From: Cytobacillus sp. NCCP-133 | Lineage (GTDB): Bacteria > Bacillota > Bacilli > Bacillales > Cytobacillaceae | NCBI RefSeq assembly: GCF_026011715.1 | Contig: NZ_BRVM01000013.1 | Span: 52,540-116,539, forward strand | DNA length: 64,000 nucleotides | Direction of reading: 5' to 3' | Shown here: positions 43,028 to 50,925 of the stretch, piece by piece | Position numbering within the stretch: the first letter of the stretch is position 1 | How the letters are laid out: the number at the start of each line of letters is the position of its first letter | Notes under the pieces: generated by a model | What the model was told of the DNA's origin: nothing | The model's database searches: none | Seen by the model: the letters and a program-made list of their open reading frames with translations, nothing else | Program-made: the position numbers and the translations under genes

Positions 43028-44359
43028 TTATTTTAACTTACCAGAGTGTAATCCCTCAGGTAGTTTATTTGAAGCATCTTTCAGATTTGGGAAGTTGATT
43101 AGGATGGCAATAATCCCGCAAATCCCTATCAATATTGGATAAATAGAGTATGCCATAATGCTCACCGGCGAAATCGCAGCAAGTCCGGAAGCAGCCAGCA
43201 TTTGGCCTCCATAAGGTATAATCCCCTGAATAAAACAAGCAAAAATGTCCAGTATACTTGAAGATTTCCTTGGGTCTATATCATACTGATCCGCAATATT
43301 TTTTGCCAGGGGCCCTGCAATTATGATAGAAATGGTGTTGTTCGCAGTAGAAATATTCGTAAGTGAGACAAGCGATGCTATTCCAAACTCGGCTCCCCTG
43401 CGGGAGTTTATTTTGCTTGTCACTAAGTTCAGTAAATAGTCAATTCCCCCATTGAAGCGGATAATTTCCACCACACCGCCAATTAGGATTGCAATGATCG
43501 CAAGAGTTTGCATTCCTGCCATCCCCTCAGCAATCATCTGCAGGAATGTAACGATTGTATAGCTTCCATCAGCAATTCCAATTATCCCCGCGAGCAGAAT
43601 ACCGCCACTTAAAACTATAATTACATTCATTCCTAATAGCGCTGCCGCCAGTACACCTAAATACGGCACTACTTTTAGTAGGCTGAATTCCTGGCTCGTT
43701 ACCGCACTTTCGTGTCCGGCTGTTAATAATCCAAGAATCAGGGCAGTAATCAATGCCGCAGGCAGTACAATTAAAAAATTCACACGGAATTTATCAGTCA
43801 TTTTGGTCCCTTGAGTCCTGACAGCTGCAATGGTCGTATCGGAAATGACAGATAGATTGTCGCCAAACATGGCTCCGCCGATGACGGCAGCCATAGCCAA
43901 CGCTATAGATATATCCGTTTCAGCTGAAAGAGCAACACCGATTGGCGCAAGTGCAACGACTGTACCAGTAGAAGTTCCCATAGAAAGGGAAATGAAGCAC
44001 GCGATAACAAAAATCCCTACCATAAGCAAGTTTTGCGGAACAAAATTCAAGGCCAGGTTAACTGTCGAATCGACTGCTCCCATTCCCTTGGCTGTTCCTG
44101 AAAATGCACCAGCAAGAATAAAAATGATCGCCATCAAGATAATATTCGGGTTTCCTGCTCCTTTTGTAAAGATATCAACCTTTTCCATAAATGGTACCTT
44201 TCTATTCATCGATAGTGCAATACCCGCAGTTATTACTACAGCAACAATAATGGGAACTTTTTTGAAATCGCCTGTCGCAATTCCGCTGCCAATAAAAATC
44301 AAAAGAAATGCAATAAGCGGGAATAATGCCCAAGGATTTCCTTTACCTGCTTTTTTCAT
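43028..44359 (-). CDS. metT: NhaC-superfamily transporter, predicted methionine transporter MetT
   Basis: 443 residues from the ATG at 44359; the frame continues upstream into the riboswitch and is not coding there. About eleven membrane helices. Motifs fit NhaC: SLSMGTSTGTVVALAPIG, GGAMFGDNLSVISDTTIAA and NNTISIIIAGPLAK. The S-box directly upstream changes the likely substrate: NhaC-family genes under S-boxes were predicted by comparative genomics to import methionine (MetT). A Na+/H+ exchanger would not be expected under SAM control. Monocistronic with own terminator. Confidence 0.85.
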   Translation of the reverse strand: MKKAGKGNPWALFPLIAFLLIFIGSGIATGDFKKVPIIVAVVITAGIALSMNRKVPFMEKVDIFTKGAGNPNIILMAIIFILAGAFSGTAKGMGAVDSTVNLALNFVPQNLLMVGIFVIACFISLSMGTSTGTVVALAPIGVALSAETDISIALAMAAVIGGAMFGDNLSVISDTTIAAVRTQGTKMTDKFRVNFLIVLPAALITALILGLLTAGHESAVTSQEFSLLKVVPYLGVLAAALLGMNVIIVLSGGILLAGIIGIADGSYTIVTFLQMIAEGMAGMQTLAIIAILIGGVVEIIRFNGGIDYLLNLVTSKINSRRGAEFGIASLVSLTNISTANNTISIIIAGPLAKNIADQYDIDPRKSSSILDIFACFIQGIIPYGGQMLAASGLAAISPVSIMAYSIYPILIGICGIIAILINFPNLKDASNKLPEGLHSGKLK

Positions 44360-44396
44360 ATTAATCCACTCTCCATAATTGGCTTTATCAACATAA

Positions 44397-44549
44397 TAAA
44401 AAGACCTCTTCAAACAAGAAGAGATCTTAGCTATTTCACAGTCCCTTCTTATCTGCCAAGCATCAATGCTTGCTGGATTTGGCACAGCGCTCATATTGAG
44501 CCCGCTGCCGAGACATCCTTGGGCCAGTCCCTCCGTCTCTCTTGATAAG
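44397..44549 (-). ncRNA. SAM-I (S-box) riboswitch upstream of the NhaC-type gene
   Basis: Minus-strand RNA begins CUUAUCAAGAGAG at 44549 and has GGAGGGACUGGCCC, UCGGCAGC, GUGCCAAAUCCAGC and GCAGAUAAG in order. A terminator (AAGACCTCTTC/GAAGAGATCTT with Ts, 44397-44429) follows, 38 bp before the ATG. Confidence 0.95.
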
Positions 44550-44700
44550 ATACTTCTATTTAATTTTCATGTATTAACTCCTGCTTGAAAATTATACAGG
44601 AAAACCAATAAAGTTCAAGATTATTTTGTTTGGGATTTTTATTGAAAATAAACATATTTTTCCCTCCTATTGAAATACTAAGGAAAAAAGGAGTGGAACA

Positions 44701-44859
44701 ATGTTCGATCGGAAGTCTGTTCGATTTTTGGTTGGAAGTACGTTTTTATCAAGTCTCTTCAGCATCTGCATCATCATTTTGACCATTATTCATCATTTGC
44801 GTATTCAGGAATCAATCCTTGATACGAGAAGAAGCCTGCAAAATTCAAACATGGAATAA
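44701..44859 (+). CDS. Single-pass small membrane protein
   Basis: 52 residues (MFDRKSVRF ...) with AAGGAGTGG upstream and one hydrophobic helix (VGSTFLSSLFSICIIILTII). A hairpin with Ts follows. Unknown; size and layout suggest a regulatory or stress micro-protein. Confidence 0.65.
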   Translation: MFDRKSVRFLVGSTFLSSLFSICIIILTIIHHLRIQESILDTRRSLQNSNME

Positions 44860-44864
44860 CGAGA

Positions 44865-44892
44865 GGAGTCTGCCAAACTTGGGCGGCTTTTT
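44865..44892 (+). terminator. Terminator
   Basis: GTCTGCC/GGGCGGC stem with G-U pairs, then TTTTTC. After the 52-residue protein gene. Confidence 0.7.
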
Positions 44893-44920
44893 CATTTTAC
44901 GGATTCATTCCCTGTCCAAA

Positions 44921-45505
44921 TTAATGAAGATCCTGGGAATGTGGCTGAGTATGGCCTTCTTTAAGTTCCTGAAAAATATCTTCTGATTGCCGAGGGATAG
45001 GCTGCACGGGAGACTGCAAGATCATTCCGCCCATAAGCCGCTTGAAATCCCCAACTGTCAATGGCTTTGCATCATCCATTAGTTCATATCCCAATTGGCC
45101 GTTGGATTCGAGTGTTGCCATTTTCACATCCGATATTTTTGTAATTCCATTCGTTCTCAGTCTCATTTCCAATTGATCAGCTGTGAAGCGGAGCTTTTTC
45201 ATATTAGCAGGCCGAAGCTTGCCATTTTCGATCACAATTTTGGATTTGCCTGTTATTAATTTTTCAATGAAATTAAACTTCACTTGCAAATATTCCATTA
45301 ATATCAAGGATGCAATGAAAATGGCAGCTGCTACAATGGTTTTCCAAACACTTGTCTCTATGATGGGCTGAATAATTATGGAACCTATCGATATCATTAC
45401 AACAGTTTGGGCGAGTGTCATTTGCGAAATAGATTTTCTTCCGGCAACACGCAAAAGCAAAACTCCAGCAAAAACTAATAGGATTGATTGCCAGGCAAAA
45501 TTCAT
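44921..45505 (-). CDS. DUF421/YetF-family membrane protein
   Basis: 194 residues. Three N-terminal helices with [25 protein letters not shown], then the YetF-type cytoplasmic domain ([42 protein letters not shown]). Relatives in B. subtilis occur in several copies, some spore-linked. Function unknown. Confidence 0.88.
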   Translation of the reverse strand: MNFAWQSILLVFAGVLLLRVAGRKSISQMTLAQTVVMISIGSIIIQPIIETSVWKTIVAAAIFIASLILMEYLQVKFNFIEKLITGKSKIVIENGKLRPANMKKLRFTADQLEMRLRTNGITKISDVKMATLESNGQLGYELMDDAKPLTVGDFKRLMGGMILQSPVQPIPRQSEDIFQELKEGHTQPHSQDLH

Positions 45506-45573
45506 TTTGAAGCCACCTTCCTTGTTTTTTCATAGGATGTGGAAATGAAGGGGCAACTATGCAATTTAGGCAA

Positions 45574-45606
45574 AATAAAACAGCCCAGCTAAAAAGCCAG
45601 GCTGTC
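45574..45606 (-). terminator. Rho-independent terminator of the cold-shock gene
   Basis: ACAGCCTGGCT/AGCTGGGCTGT stem, TTTTATTTTG after it on the minus strand. Confidence 0.88.
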
Positions 45607-45624
45607 TTTGTATGGGTCAATCAA

Positions 45625-45825
45625 TTATAGTTTAGTTACGTTAGCAGCTTGAGGACCGCGAGCGCCTTCAACAACTTCGAAAGAAACTTCTTGGCCTTCT
45701 TCTAAAGACTTGAAGCCTTCAGATTGGATAGCAGAGTAATGTACAAATACGTCGTTTCCGTCTTCACCTTCGATGAATCCGAAACCTTTTTCAGCATTGA
45801 ACCATTTTACTTTACCGTTTTTCAT
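45625..45825 (-). CDS. Cold-shock protein (CspB/CspD type)
   Basis: 66 residues. RNP1 KGFGFIEGE and RNP2 VFVHYSAI are intact, and the C-terminus [15 protein letters not shown] is typical of Bacillus cold-shock proteins. Binds single-stranded RNA/DNA as a chaperone. A leader of about 145 nt from the promoter at 45976-46004 is usual for csp mRNAs and often folds with temperature. Confidence 0.97.
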   Translation of the reverse strand: MKNGKVKWFNAEKGFGFIEGEDGNDVFVHYSAIQSEGFKSLEEGQEVSFEVVEGARGPQAANVTKL

Positions 45826-45975
45826 GAAAAAAATCCTCCTATTGGCTTCAAAAAGCCATGTGTAAATTCACCTTATACACGCTTATAACTTTACGTTCAT
45901 TACTCATCCAGACCATTTCCTAACGGTTGAAGAAGCAGCTAGCAAAATATAATACGATGCATAACGGCTGATTTA

Positions 45976-46004
45976 AATTTAGCACTATTAAATATGAATG
46001 TCAA
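45976..46004 (-). promoter_or_regulatory. Sigma-A promoter of the cold-shock gene
   Basis: TTGACA (minus strand, 46004-45999), 17-base spacer, TAAATT (45981-45976). Start would be near 45969, giving a long 5' leader. Confidence 0.7.
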
Positions 46005-46181
46005 CTAATCATAATCATGTTTAAAGCGCTTAAACCATTAGCAGGACAGGCAATTTCTTATATGTAAAGATTAGATACTCGCCAAAGAAACCAGTTTCTT
46101 TTTGCAGGATGAAGACAAGCAAACAAACGTTATAGTAGAGCCATTCATATAATGGAGTATTACATTTAGGAGGTGACTCTT

Positions 46182-46451
46182 TTGAATTTACTTGATTTCC
46201 TGAGCCAGAATTACTATATGCTAGTACCTGCTTTATGGGTTATTGGCTATGGGCTAAAACAAACACCTTCTGTGCCTGATTGGTCGATCCTTTGGATCCT
46301 TGTCATCATTTCGGTTATAACCGGGAGCATCGCTTTCGGTTTTTCAGTAAGTGGTGTCATCAATGGCATTACAGCTGCAGGTGTGGCCGTACTCGGACAT
46401 CAAATGATGAAACAAACGTTAGAAGGCGCTTCAGCAAGAAAGAAGAAATAG
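46182..46451 (+). CDS. Phage-holin-family small membrane protein
   Basis: 89 residues from TTG at 46182 with AGGAGGTGA 5 bases upstream. Two or three helices (NYYMLVPALWVIGYGLK, ILWILVIISVITGSIAFG, SVSGVINGITAAGVAVLG) and a basic tail RKKK match the phage holin 5_2 type used by chromosomal and phage genes. No lysin gene or other phage genes are near, so it is probably a domesticated chromosomal gene. Confidence 0.78.
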   Translation: MNLLDFLSQNYYMLVPALWVIGYGLKQTPSVPDWSILWILVIISVITGSIAFGFSVSGVINGITAAGVAVLGHQMMKQTLEGASARKKK

Positions 46452-46549
46452 CCCTTTCAGTCCTCGAATAGAGGACTTCTTTTATAACTTTTTCTAAAGA
46501 TTTGCTTAAAATATTTTAAAATTTTTTTATTAAGGAGATTATTGTCATC

Positions 46550-46817
46550 ATGTATAAACAAAATCCGCCATCGTGGTTTGAAGGATGGATTGTGGTTTTC
46601 ATTTTTCTCCTGTTTGGTTTGCCATTCTTGTACTTCGGCAAAAAATATAGCTATGAATCACATATGCAAAATATCGGACATATGCCATATCTTTTGAAAA
46701 AGCCACCTTGGTGGGTGGGTCACGAAAGCTTTCTTTTTCGTGTTAGGCGGATTTATTTGTCTTATGTGTATCCGGCTACTTGTTCAATGTAATCTCGTTT
46801 CCAGCGGATTAGTATAG
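46550..46817 (+). pseudogene. Small membrane protein, frameshifted at a TGGG duplication
   Basis: AAGGAG and ATG at 46550 start MYKQNPPSWFEGWIVVFIF, one membrane helix, then KKPPWW. At 46712-46719 the unit TGGG is present twice. With both copies the frame ends as polar VGHESFLFRVRRIYL at 46792. With one copy it reads VTKAFFFVLGGFICLMCIRLLVQ, a clear second helix, ending at 46817. The hydrophobic version is more plausible, so a 4-bp duplication seems to have broken the gene. Confidence 0.6.
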
Positions 46818-46826
46818 CAGCATTTG

Positions 46827-46862
46827 AAAAAGTCCAACCCCTTGGGGATTGAACTTTTTTCA
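46827..46862. terminator. Bidirectional terminator
   Basis: AAAAAGTCCAACCCC with GGGGATTGAACTTTTT, T runs on both strands; between convergent genes. Confidence 0.85.
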
Positions 46863-46877
46863 TTTGATACATAATCA

Positions 46878-47204
46878 TTATTTTAATCCTGATAAAACCT
46901 GATCTATGTTTTGCTCTGTCATTTCCTGTGCTTTTGAAAAGCTATATACATAACTTGATGACCAGTAATCGTACAACCTGGCCAAATCATTTCGGTCGTA
47001 TACTTCATTGGCATAAGCACTGAAAAAATAAACAAGCAGGACGTTAACAACATCTGCAGGAAGCTGTTTCCTGTTTGTCAATGTCCCCAATGCAATTTTT
47101 TCAAGTCCTCTTATATTACCATCTGTTAAACGCTCTACCATTTCAAGCGGGGAAGCAGTTTCACAAAATTGCACAAAATCAGGGTCATTTAATAGATTAT
47201 TCAT
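46878..47204 (-). CDS. Small helical protein, unknown
   Basis: 108 residues, soluble and helical (VVNVLLVYFFSAYANEVYDRNDLARLYDYW). GGGGAGAG precedes the ATG. The pattern LPADVVNVLLVYFF is faintly like the C-terminal domain of DnaB/DnaD primosome proteins, but too weak to name. Confidence 0.6.
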   Translation of the reverse strand: MNNLLNDPDFVQFCETASPLEMVERLTDGNIRGLEKIALGTLTNRKQLPADVVNVLLVYFFSAYANEVYDRNDLARLYDYWSSSYVYSFSKAQEMTEQNIDQVLSGLK

Positions 47205-47337
47205 AGGTCTCTCCCCTTTACTATCTTCTATTTATACACATTCGGAAGAGAACTATAAACCCTTTCAGGTATTTTGTATCGAAAATGATAAAAATAGCAA
47301 TGATTTGTTATATAACTGTTACTTGATTTTTTGACAC

Positions 47338-47458
47338 TCAGGTTACTTCAGCTGCGGAGAAAGCACCCTCGGAATAAAGTACTTGCCCTTATCCACTTGC
47401 CAACTTCACTGGCAAGAAAGGCTGCCAGGTTTGCTGCATCCTCTGGCTGGCCGATTCT
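47338..47458 (-). pseudogene. Short-chain dehydrogenase, C-terminal remnant
   Basis: In the minus frame from 47458 it reads RIGQPEDAANLAAFLASEVGKWI, then after a one-base shift GQVLYSEGAF, ending at 47338. This is the usual SDR end (GxPEDxAxxxxFLAS ... GQVxxxxGG). Joined directly to the broken CobW gene. Confidence 0.75.
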
Positions 47459-48204
47459 GGAATGTGCTCTTCATTCAATTCTTTTATCCAGCCAGCTCCC
47501 TGGCTAGCTTTTTCGAAATTAAAATAGCCAGTATCTAGAATCTCTTTTAATTCCACTTCTGACCGAACGGTTTCAATTATCATTGCATCAGGATTCAATT
47601 TTTGCAAAATCGTTTTTAGTTCAGCTGCACTTTCATCATCCACTAAATCAATTTTGTTTAGCACCAGTACATTCGCAAATTCGATTTGATCAATTAATAG
47701 GTCAACTACTTCCCTGTTATCCCTTTCATCCGTTCCCTGTTTACGATCAAGCAAAGTTTCACCAAATGCAAAGTCATGCCAAAAGCGGTTTGCATCCACA
47801 ACTGTAACCATTGTATCCAGCCGGCATCGATCAGAAAGATTAATCCCAATGCTTTCGTCGATATATGTGAAAGTTTGGGCAACTGGGATTGGTTCTGATA
47901 TACCTGAGGATTCGATGAGGATATAGTCAATTTCTCCTTCCTTGACCAGTCTTTCTACTTCTATCATTAAGTCTTCTCTCAGAGTACAGCAGATACCGCT
48001 GTTTTGAAGCTCAACCAACTATTCATCCGTTCTTGAAAAACCCCCCTTTTTAACCATCGAAGCGTCAATATTCACTTCACTCATATCATTTACAATAACA
48101 GCTATTTTTTTGTCCCCTCGATTATGTAAAACGTGATTCAGCAATGTCGTCTTACCTGTGCCAAGGTAGCCGCTTAATACTGTTACAGGAATTTTTTTGT
48201 CCAT
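47455..48204 (-). pseudogene. CobW/COG0523 GTPase (zinc metallochaperone type), broken
   Basis: From ATG 48204: Walker [29 protein letters not shown]. At 48019-48021 a TAG replaces the Lys codon expected before LVELQN. The frame continues to YILIESSGISEPIPVAQTF, NKIDLVD and stops matching at HIPE (47455), where SDR sequence starts. The metal motif CxCC reads GICC (NSGICC in place of NGCICC), so the first Cys is lost. The C-terminal CobW domain is gone. A Zur-type site lies just upstream (48229-48243), as for YciC/ZagA relatives that hand zinc to enzymes in shortage. Confidence 0.88.
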
Positions 48205-48228
48205 GGATAAACACTCCTTCCAAATAAA

Positions 48229-48243
48229 TAGTATTCATTACGA
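48229..48243. promoter_or_regulatory. Zur-box-like site near the CobW start
   Basis: TAGTATTCATTACGA: right half ATTACGA exact to the Bacillus Zur consensus TCGTAATNATTACGA, left half 5 of 7. Confidence 0.6.
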
Positions 48244-48319
48244 TTTAGATATTGTGAAAAGTTATCTATACAGCGCTTTAACCCGCTTTTTTTGTTGCAG
48301 TATATTAAGATTTATCAAA

Positions 48320-48334
48320 TCGTAATTATTATGA
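48320..48334. promoter_or_regulatory. Zur box, 48 kb intergenic
   Basis: TCGTAATTATTATGA differs from TCGTAATNATTACGA at one base, with AAA/TTT flanks also conserved. In the 347-bp gap between the divergent CobW and permease genes. Confidence 0.8.
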
Positions 48335-48464
48335 TTTGAATGGTATTCGATATTCCAGCTGATTGCAAGTCCTATTCAAAAAATATTTTTCTGACTTTTT
48401 TCCTATCCTCTCAAAATGTTCATATTTCCATTTACAACTTCATAGAATTAATGTAAAGTTTAAA

Positions 48465-48479
48465 ACGTAATCGTTACGA
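48465..48479. promoter_or_regulatory. Zur box upstream of the permease operon
   Basis: ACGTAATCGTTACGA matches the consensus at 12 of 14 defined positions and is nearly palindromic. Lies 10 bp before the AGGAGGAG ribosome site, so a repressor here would cover the start of the operon. Confidence 0.78.
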
Positions 48480-48551
48480 TTTTTATTACAGGAGGAGTTT
48501 ATAATCCAAATATTTAGAAGTCATCTAATTGATTTCACTGGCATTATTTTA

Positions 48552-49499
48552 TTGGGGATTCTAGTTTATCTCATCTCTTTTAGTTCCGGACTGAACTTGC
48601 CTATTGGAATACCTGCCTCGATTCTAAATCTTAATGTTATTTTTATCAGCATTTTAATAGAAGCACTGCCTTTTGTATTGATTGGTGTTTTCATTGCAGG
48701 TTTTATTCAAATTTTTATTACGGAAGAACATATCCGCAGATGGATCCCGAAAAATAAAGCCGCAGCTGTTGTCATGGGCTGCACTGTTGGAGCTCTTTTT
48801 CCCGCGTGTGAATGCGGGATTGTTCCGATAATTCGCCGCCTCATATCAAAAGGTGTACCTGTTTATGCAGCCATTGGCTTTATGCTGACAGGCCCGCTTA
48901 TTAATCCAATTGTGATTGTTTCTACATATATGGCTTTTGGGAATGATCTTAAAATGGCAGGTCTTAGAATGGGACTGGGATTTTTGATTGCTATAATAAT
49001 AGCATTTATAGTGAGTATAATATTTAGATCAAATCATCTGAAGGATTCAGTTCAAGTCATTCATCACCACAGCTATGTAAAAAAGCGTTCCCTGATAGAG
49101 CAGATTTGGTCCATGCTTACTCATTCCATTGATGAGTTTTTTGATATGGCGAAATATTTAATTATTGGGGCTTTTTTAGCTTCTATTGTACAAGTCTTTA
49201 TGCCTGCAAAAGCGTTTTTGCAAATTGCGGATGACCCTGTTATTTCTTTAGTAATTATGATGGGCTTTGCCTATATTCTTTCACTTTGTTCCGAAGCAGA
49301 TGCCTTTATTGGTGCGTCTTTCAGCAGTATTTTTCCACGTCCCTCAATCCTGGGCTTCCTCATTTTTGGACCGATGATTGATTTTAAAAATTCCATTATG
49401 ATGCTTAGTGTTTTTCGCCTGAAGTTCGTACTAGGAGTATTGGTATTGACCGCTTCAGTTGTATTTATTACAATCCTTCTTTTTCAAAATATCATTTAG
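48552..49499 (+). CDS. UPF0718/DUF318-type permease, probable metal transport
   Basis: 315 residues from a TTG at 48552. About eight helices, two halves, with motifs CTVGALFPACECGIVPIIRR, GFMLTGPLINPIVIVSTYMAF, LCSEADAFIGASFSSIF and FGPMIDFKN. The start is doubtful: AGGAGGAG is at 48490-48497 and the frame is open from 48501, encoding an apt N-terminus (QIFRSHLIDFTGIILLGILVY), but only ATA or ATC stands at the right distance. Zur boxes upstream and the His-rich partner gene suggest a role in zinc supply. Confidence 0.85.
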   Translation: MGILVYLISFSSGLNLPIGIPASILNLNVIFISILIEALPFVLIGVFIAGFIQIFITEEHIRRWIPKNKAAAVVMGCTVGALFPACECGIVPIIRRLISKGVPVYAAIGFMLTGPLINPIVIVSTYMAFGNDLKMAGLRMGLGFLIAIIIAFIVSIIFRSNHLKDSVQVIHHHSYVKKRSLIEQIWSMLTHSIDEFFDMAKYLIIGAFLASIVQVFMPAKAFLQIADDPVISLVIMMGFAYILSLCSEADAFIGASFSSIFPRPSILGFLIFGPMIDFKNSIMMLSVFRLKFVLGVLVLTASVVFITILLFQNII

Positions 49500-49509
49500 G
49501 GGGTTTCAA

Positions 49510-50496
49510 ATGGCATTTCATTTCCAGCAGGCCCTAAGGGCATTGATACTTCTAGCTTTTTGCGGATTGATTTTTTATTTGCACTATACAGGTGATATAA
49601 CGAAATATATTAATCCAAAATACATCCCACTAAGCAAGTCTGCATCCATACTTTTTCTATTCTTGTTTTTTATTCAAATCACAAGAATATGGAGTTCTAA
49701 AAAAGAGGGGGAGTCCCACGGACAACACGCAGGCGGGGCCTGCTGCCATCATGTCGATGATCATGATTGCTCACACCATCATGATCACGGGGATACACCG
49801 TTTACAGTAAAAAAATTGTTTTCATACAGCATTATCATTTTTCCATTATTGACTGGCTTCTATCTACCCGCTGCAACACTTGATGCATCTATAGCCGATA
49901 AAAAGGGCGGATTAGCTGTACTTGGGAACAAAAATAATGTTAATTCAAACCAGGCCGATTCGACTAGCGTTGATGAGAATGATGATATGGAAGACTACTC
50001 TATTCGGGATTCTTTAGAGGATTTCGAGGATTCGGCTGAACAGGAACCTCCTCTATACGAAGAAGAACAGGAAGTTTCCAAGGAAGAATTTGAACACTTA
50101 AAGAAGGGGCTATATTCAAGCTCTGTCATTAAAATGGATGATTTTGTTTTTAGTTTGTATTACGAGGAAATAAGTAAAGATATAGAGAGATTTAAAGGAC
50201 GCCAAATAGAATTTCAGGGATTTGTTTATAAGGAGGAAGGCCTTTCTTCTAACCAACTTGTAATTTCAAGGTTTTTAATTACCCATTGTGTGGCTGATGC
50301 CAGTATGATCGGATTTCTTTCAGAATTGGAGGAGGCACCGGAATTGTATGAAAATATGTGGGTTAAAGTAAAAGGCGTCATTGATACGGCAACCTATAAT
50401 GGAACTGAAATGCCTCTTATTAAGATTACAGGTTGGGAAGAAATAGATGAGCCTTTTATTCCCTACTTGTACCCGATTAATGTAAGAATTCTATAA
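49510..50496 (+). CDS. TIGR03943-family protein with His-rich loop (YcgQ-like)
   Basis: 328 residues from ATG at 49510 (GGGGG upstream), 10 bp after the permease. Three N-terminal helices; a metal-binding loop ACCHHVDDHDCSHHHDHGD near residue 78; an acidic linker; then an OB-like domain (FKGRQIEFQGFVYKEEG, FLITHCVADASMIGF, WVKVKGVI) with a conserved Cys. This family is always paired with the permease above. Under Zur-type sites it most likely helps zinc import or allocation, by inference. Confidence 0.88.
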   Translation: MAFHFQQALRALILLAFCGLIFYLHYTGDITKYINPKYIPLSKSASILFLFLFFIQITRIWSSKKEGESHGQHAGGACCHHVDDHDCSHHHDHGDTPFTVKKLFSYSIIIFPLLTGFYLPAATLDASIADKKGGLAVLGNKNNVNSNQADSTSVDENDDMEDYSIRDSLEDFEDSAEQEPPLYEEEQEVSKEEFEHLKKGLYSSSVIKMDDFVFSLYYEEISKDIERFKGRQIEFQGFVYKEEGLSSNQLVISRFLITHCVADASMIGFLSELEEAPELYENMWVKVKGVIDTATYNGTEMPLIKITGWEEIDEPFIPYLYPINVRIL

Positions 50497-50537
50497 GAAA
50501 GAATGGGCTCCTCTGAGTCCCTTCTTGTAAAATATCA

Positions 50538-50642
50538 CTATAGTTTAAATCGTGAAACCACCACATGAAGCTCATCAGCCAGTCTTGCAAGCGAATTAGG
50601 AAAGGAAGAGACCTCTTCCATTGCCCACGCCGGCTTGCCAAC
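50538..50642 (-). pseudogene. Chemotaxis receptor C-terminal remnant
   Basis: Reads VGKPAWAMEEVSSFPNSLAR followed by LADELHVVVSRFKL and stop at 50538. This is the last stretch of a methyl-accepting chemotaxis protein (MEEV-SS--SLA-LA-EL---V-RFK). Nothing of the rest is found upstream. Part of a 429-bp gap with no intact gene. Confidence 0.65.
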
Positions 50643-50701
50643 TTCTGCTCAACTAATTTAGTTGCGCTCAACTGCGCTCAACGTCCTCTCTTACGCCCAT
50701 T

Positions 50702-50736
50702 AAAAAAGCCGCTATTCCGGTTCGCGGAATAACGGC
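50702..50736 (-). terminator. Rho-independent terminator of the cstA operon
   Basis: GCCGCTATTCCG/CGGAATAACGGC, 12-bp stem, six Ts next on minus. About 190 bp past the ArsA-like gene. Confidence 0.85.
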
Positions 50737-50925
50737 AACTATGCAGACCAAAGATCCTTAGGGAGGAGATCTTCTATATTAGTGTATTAAATTTGAATGA
50801 AAATGTGTGGACAAACCTTTCCGCTTTTTTCTCATTTTTTTGCTCCTTAACGCCACACTCTTACAGGATTTTGGGTTTATACCATAATCTCAATGAACAT
50901 TTCACTTATGATTTTAAATACAGCA

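Noticed and set aside
46182..46451. Prophage remnant suggested by the holin-like gene
   Set aside because: No lysin, structural, integrase or att-like sequences nearby; single holin-type genes are common on Bacillus chromosomes.
50741..50790. Possible riboswitch near AGATC-TCCTCCCTAAG-GATCT
   Set aside because: Only a short hairpin; it follows rather than precedes a gene on the minus strand, and no known aptamer core was found.
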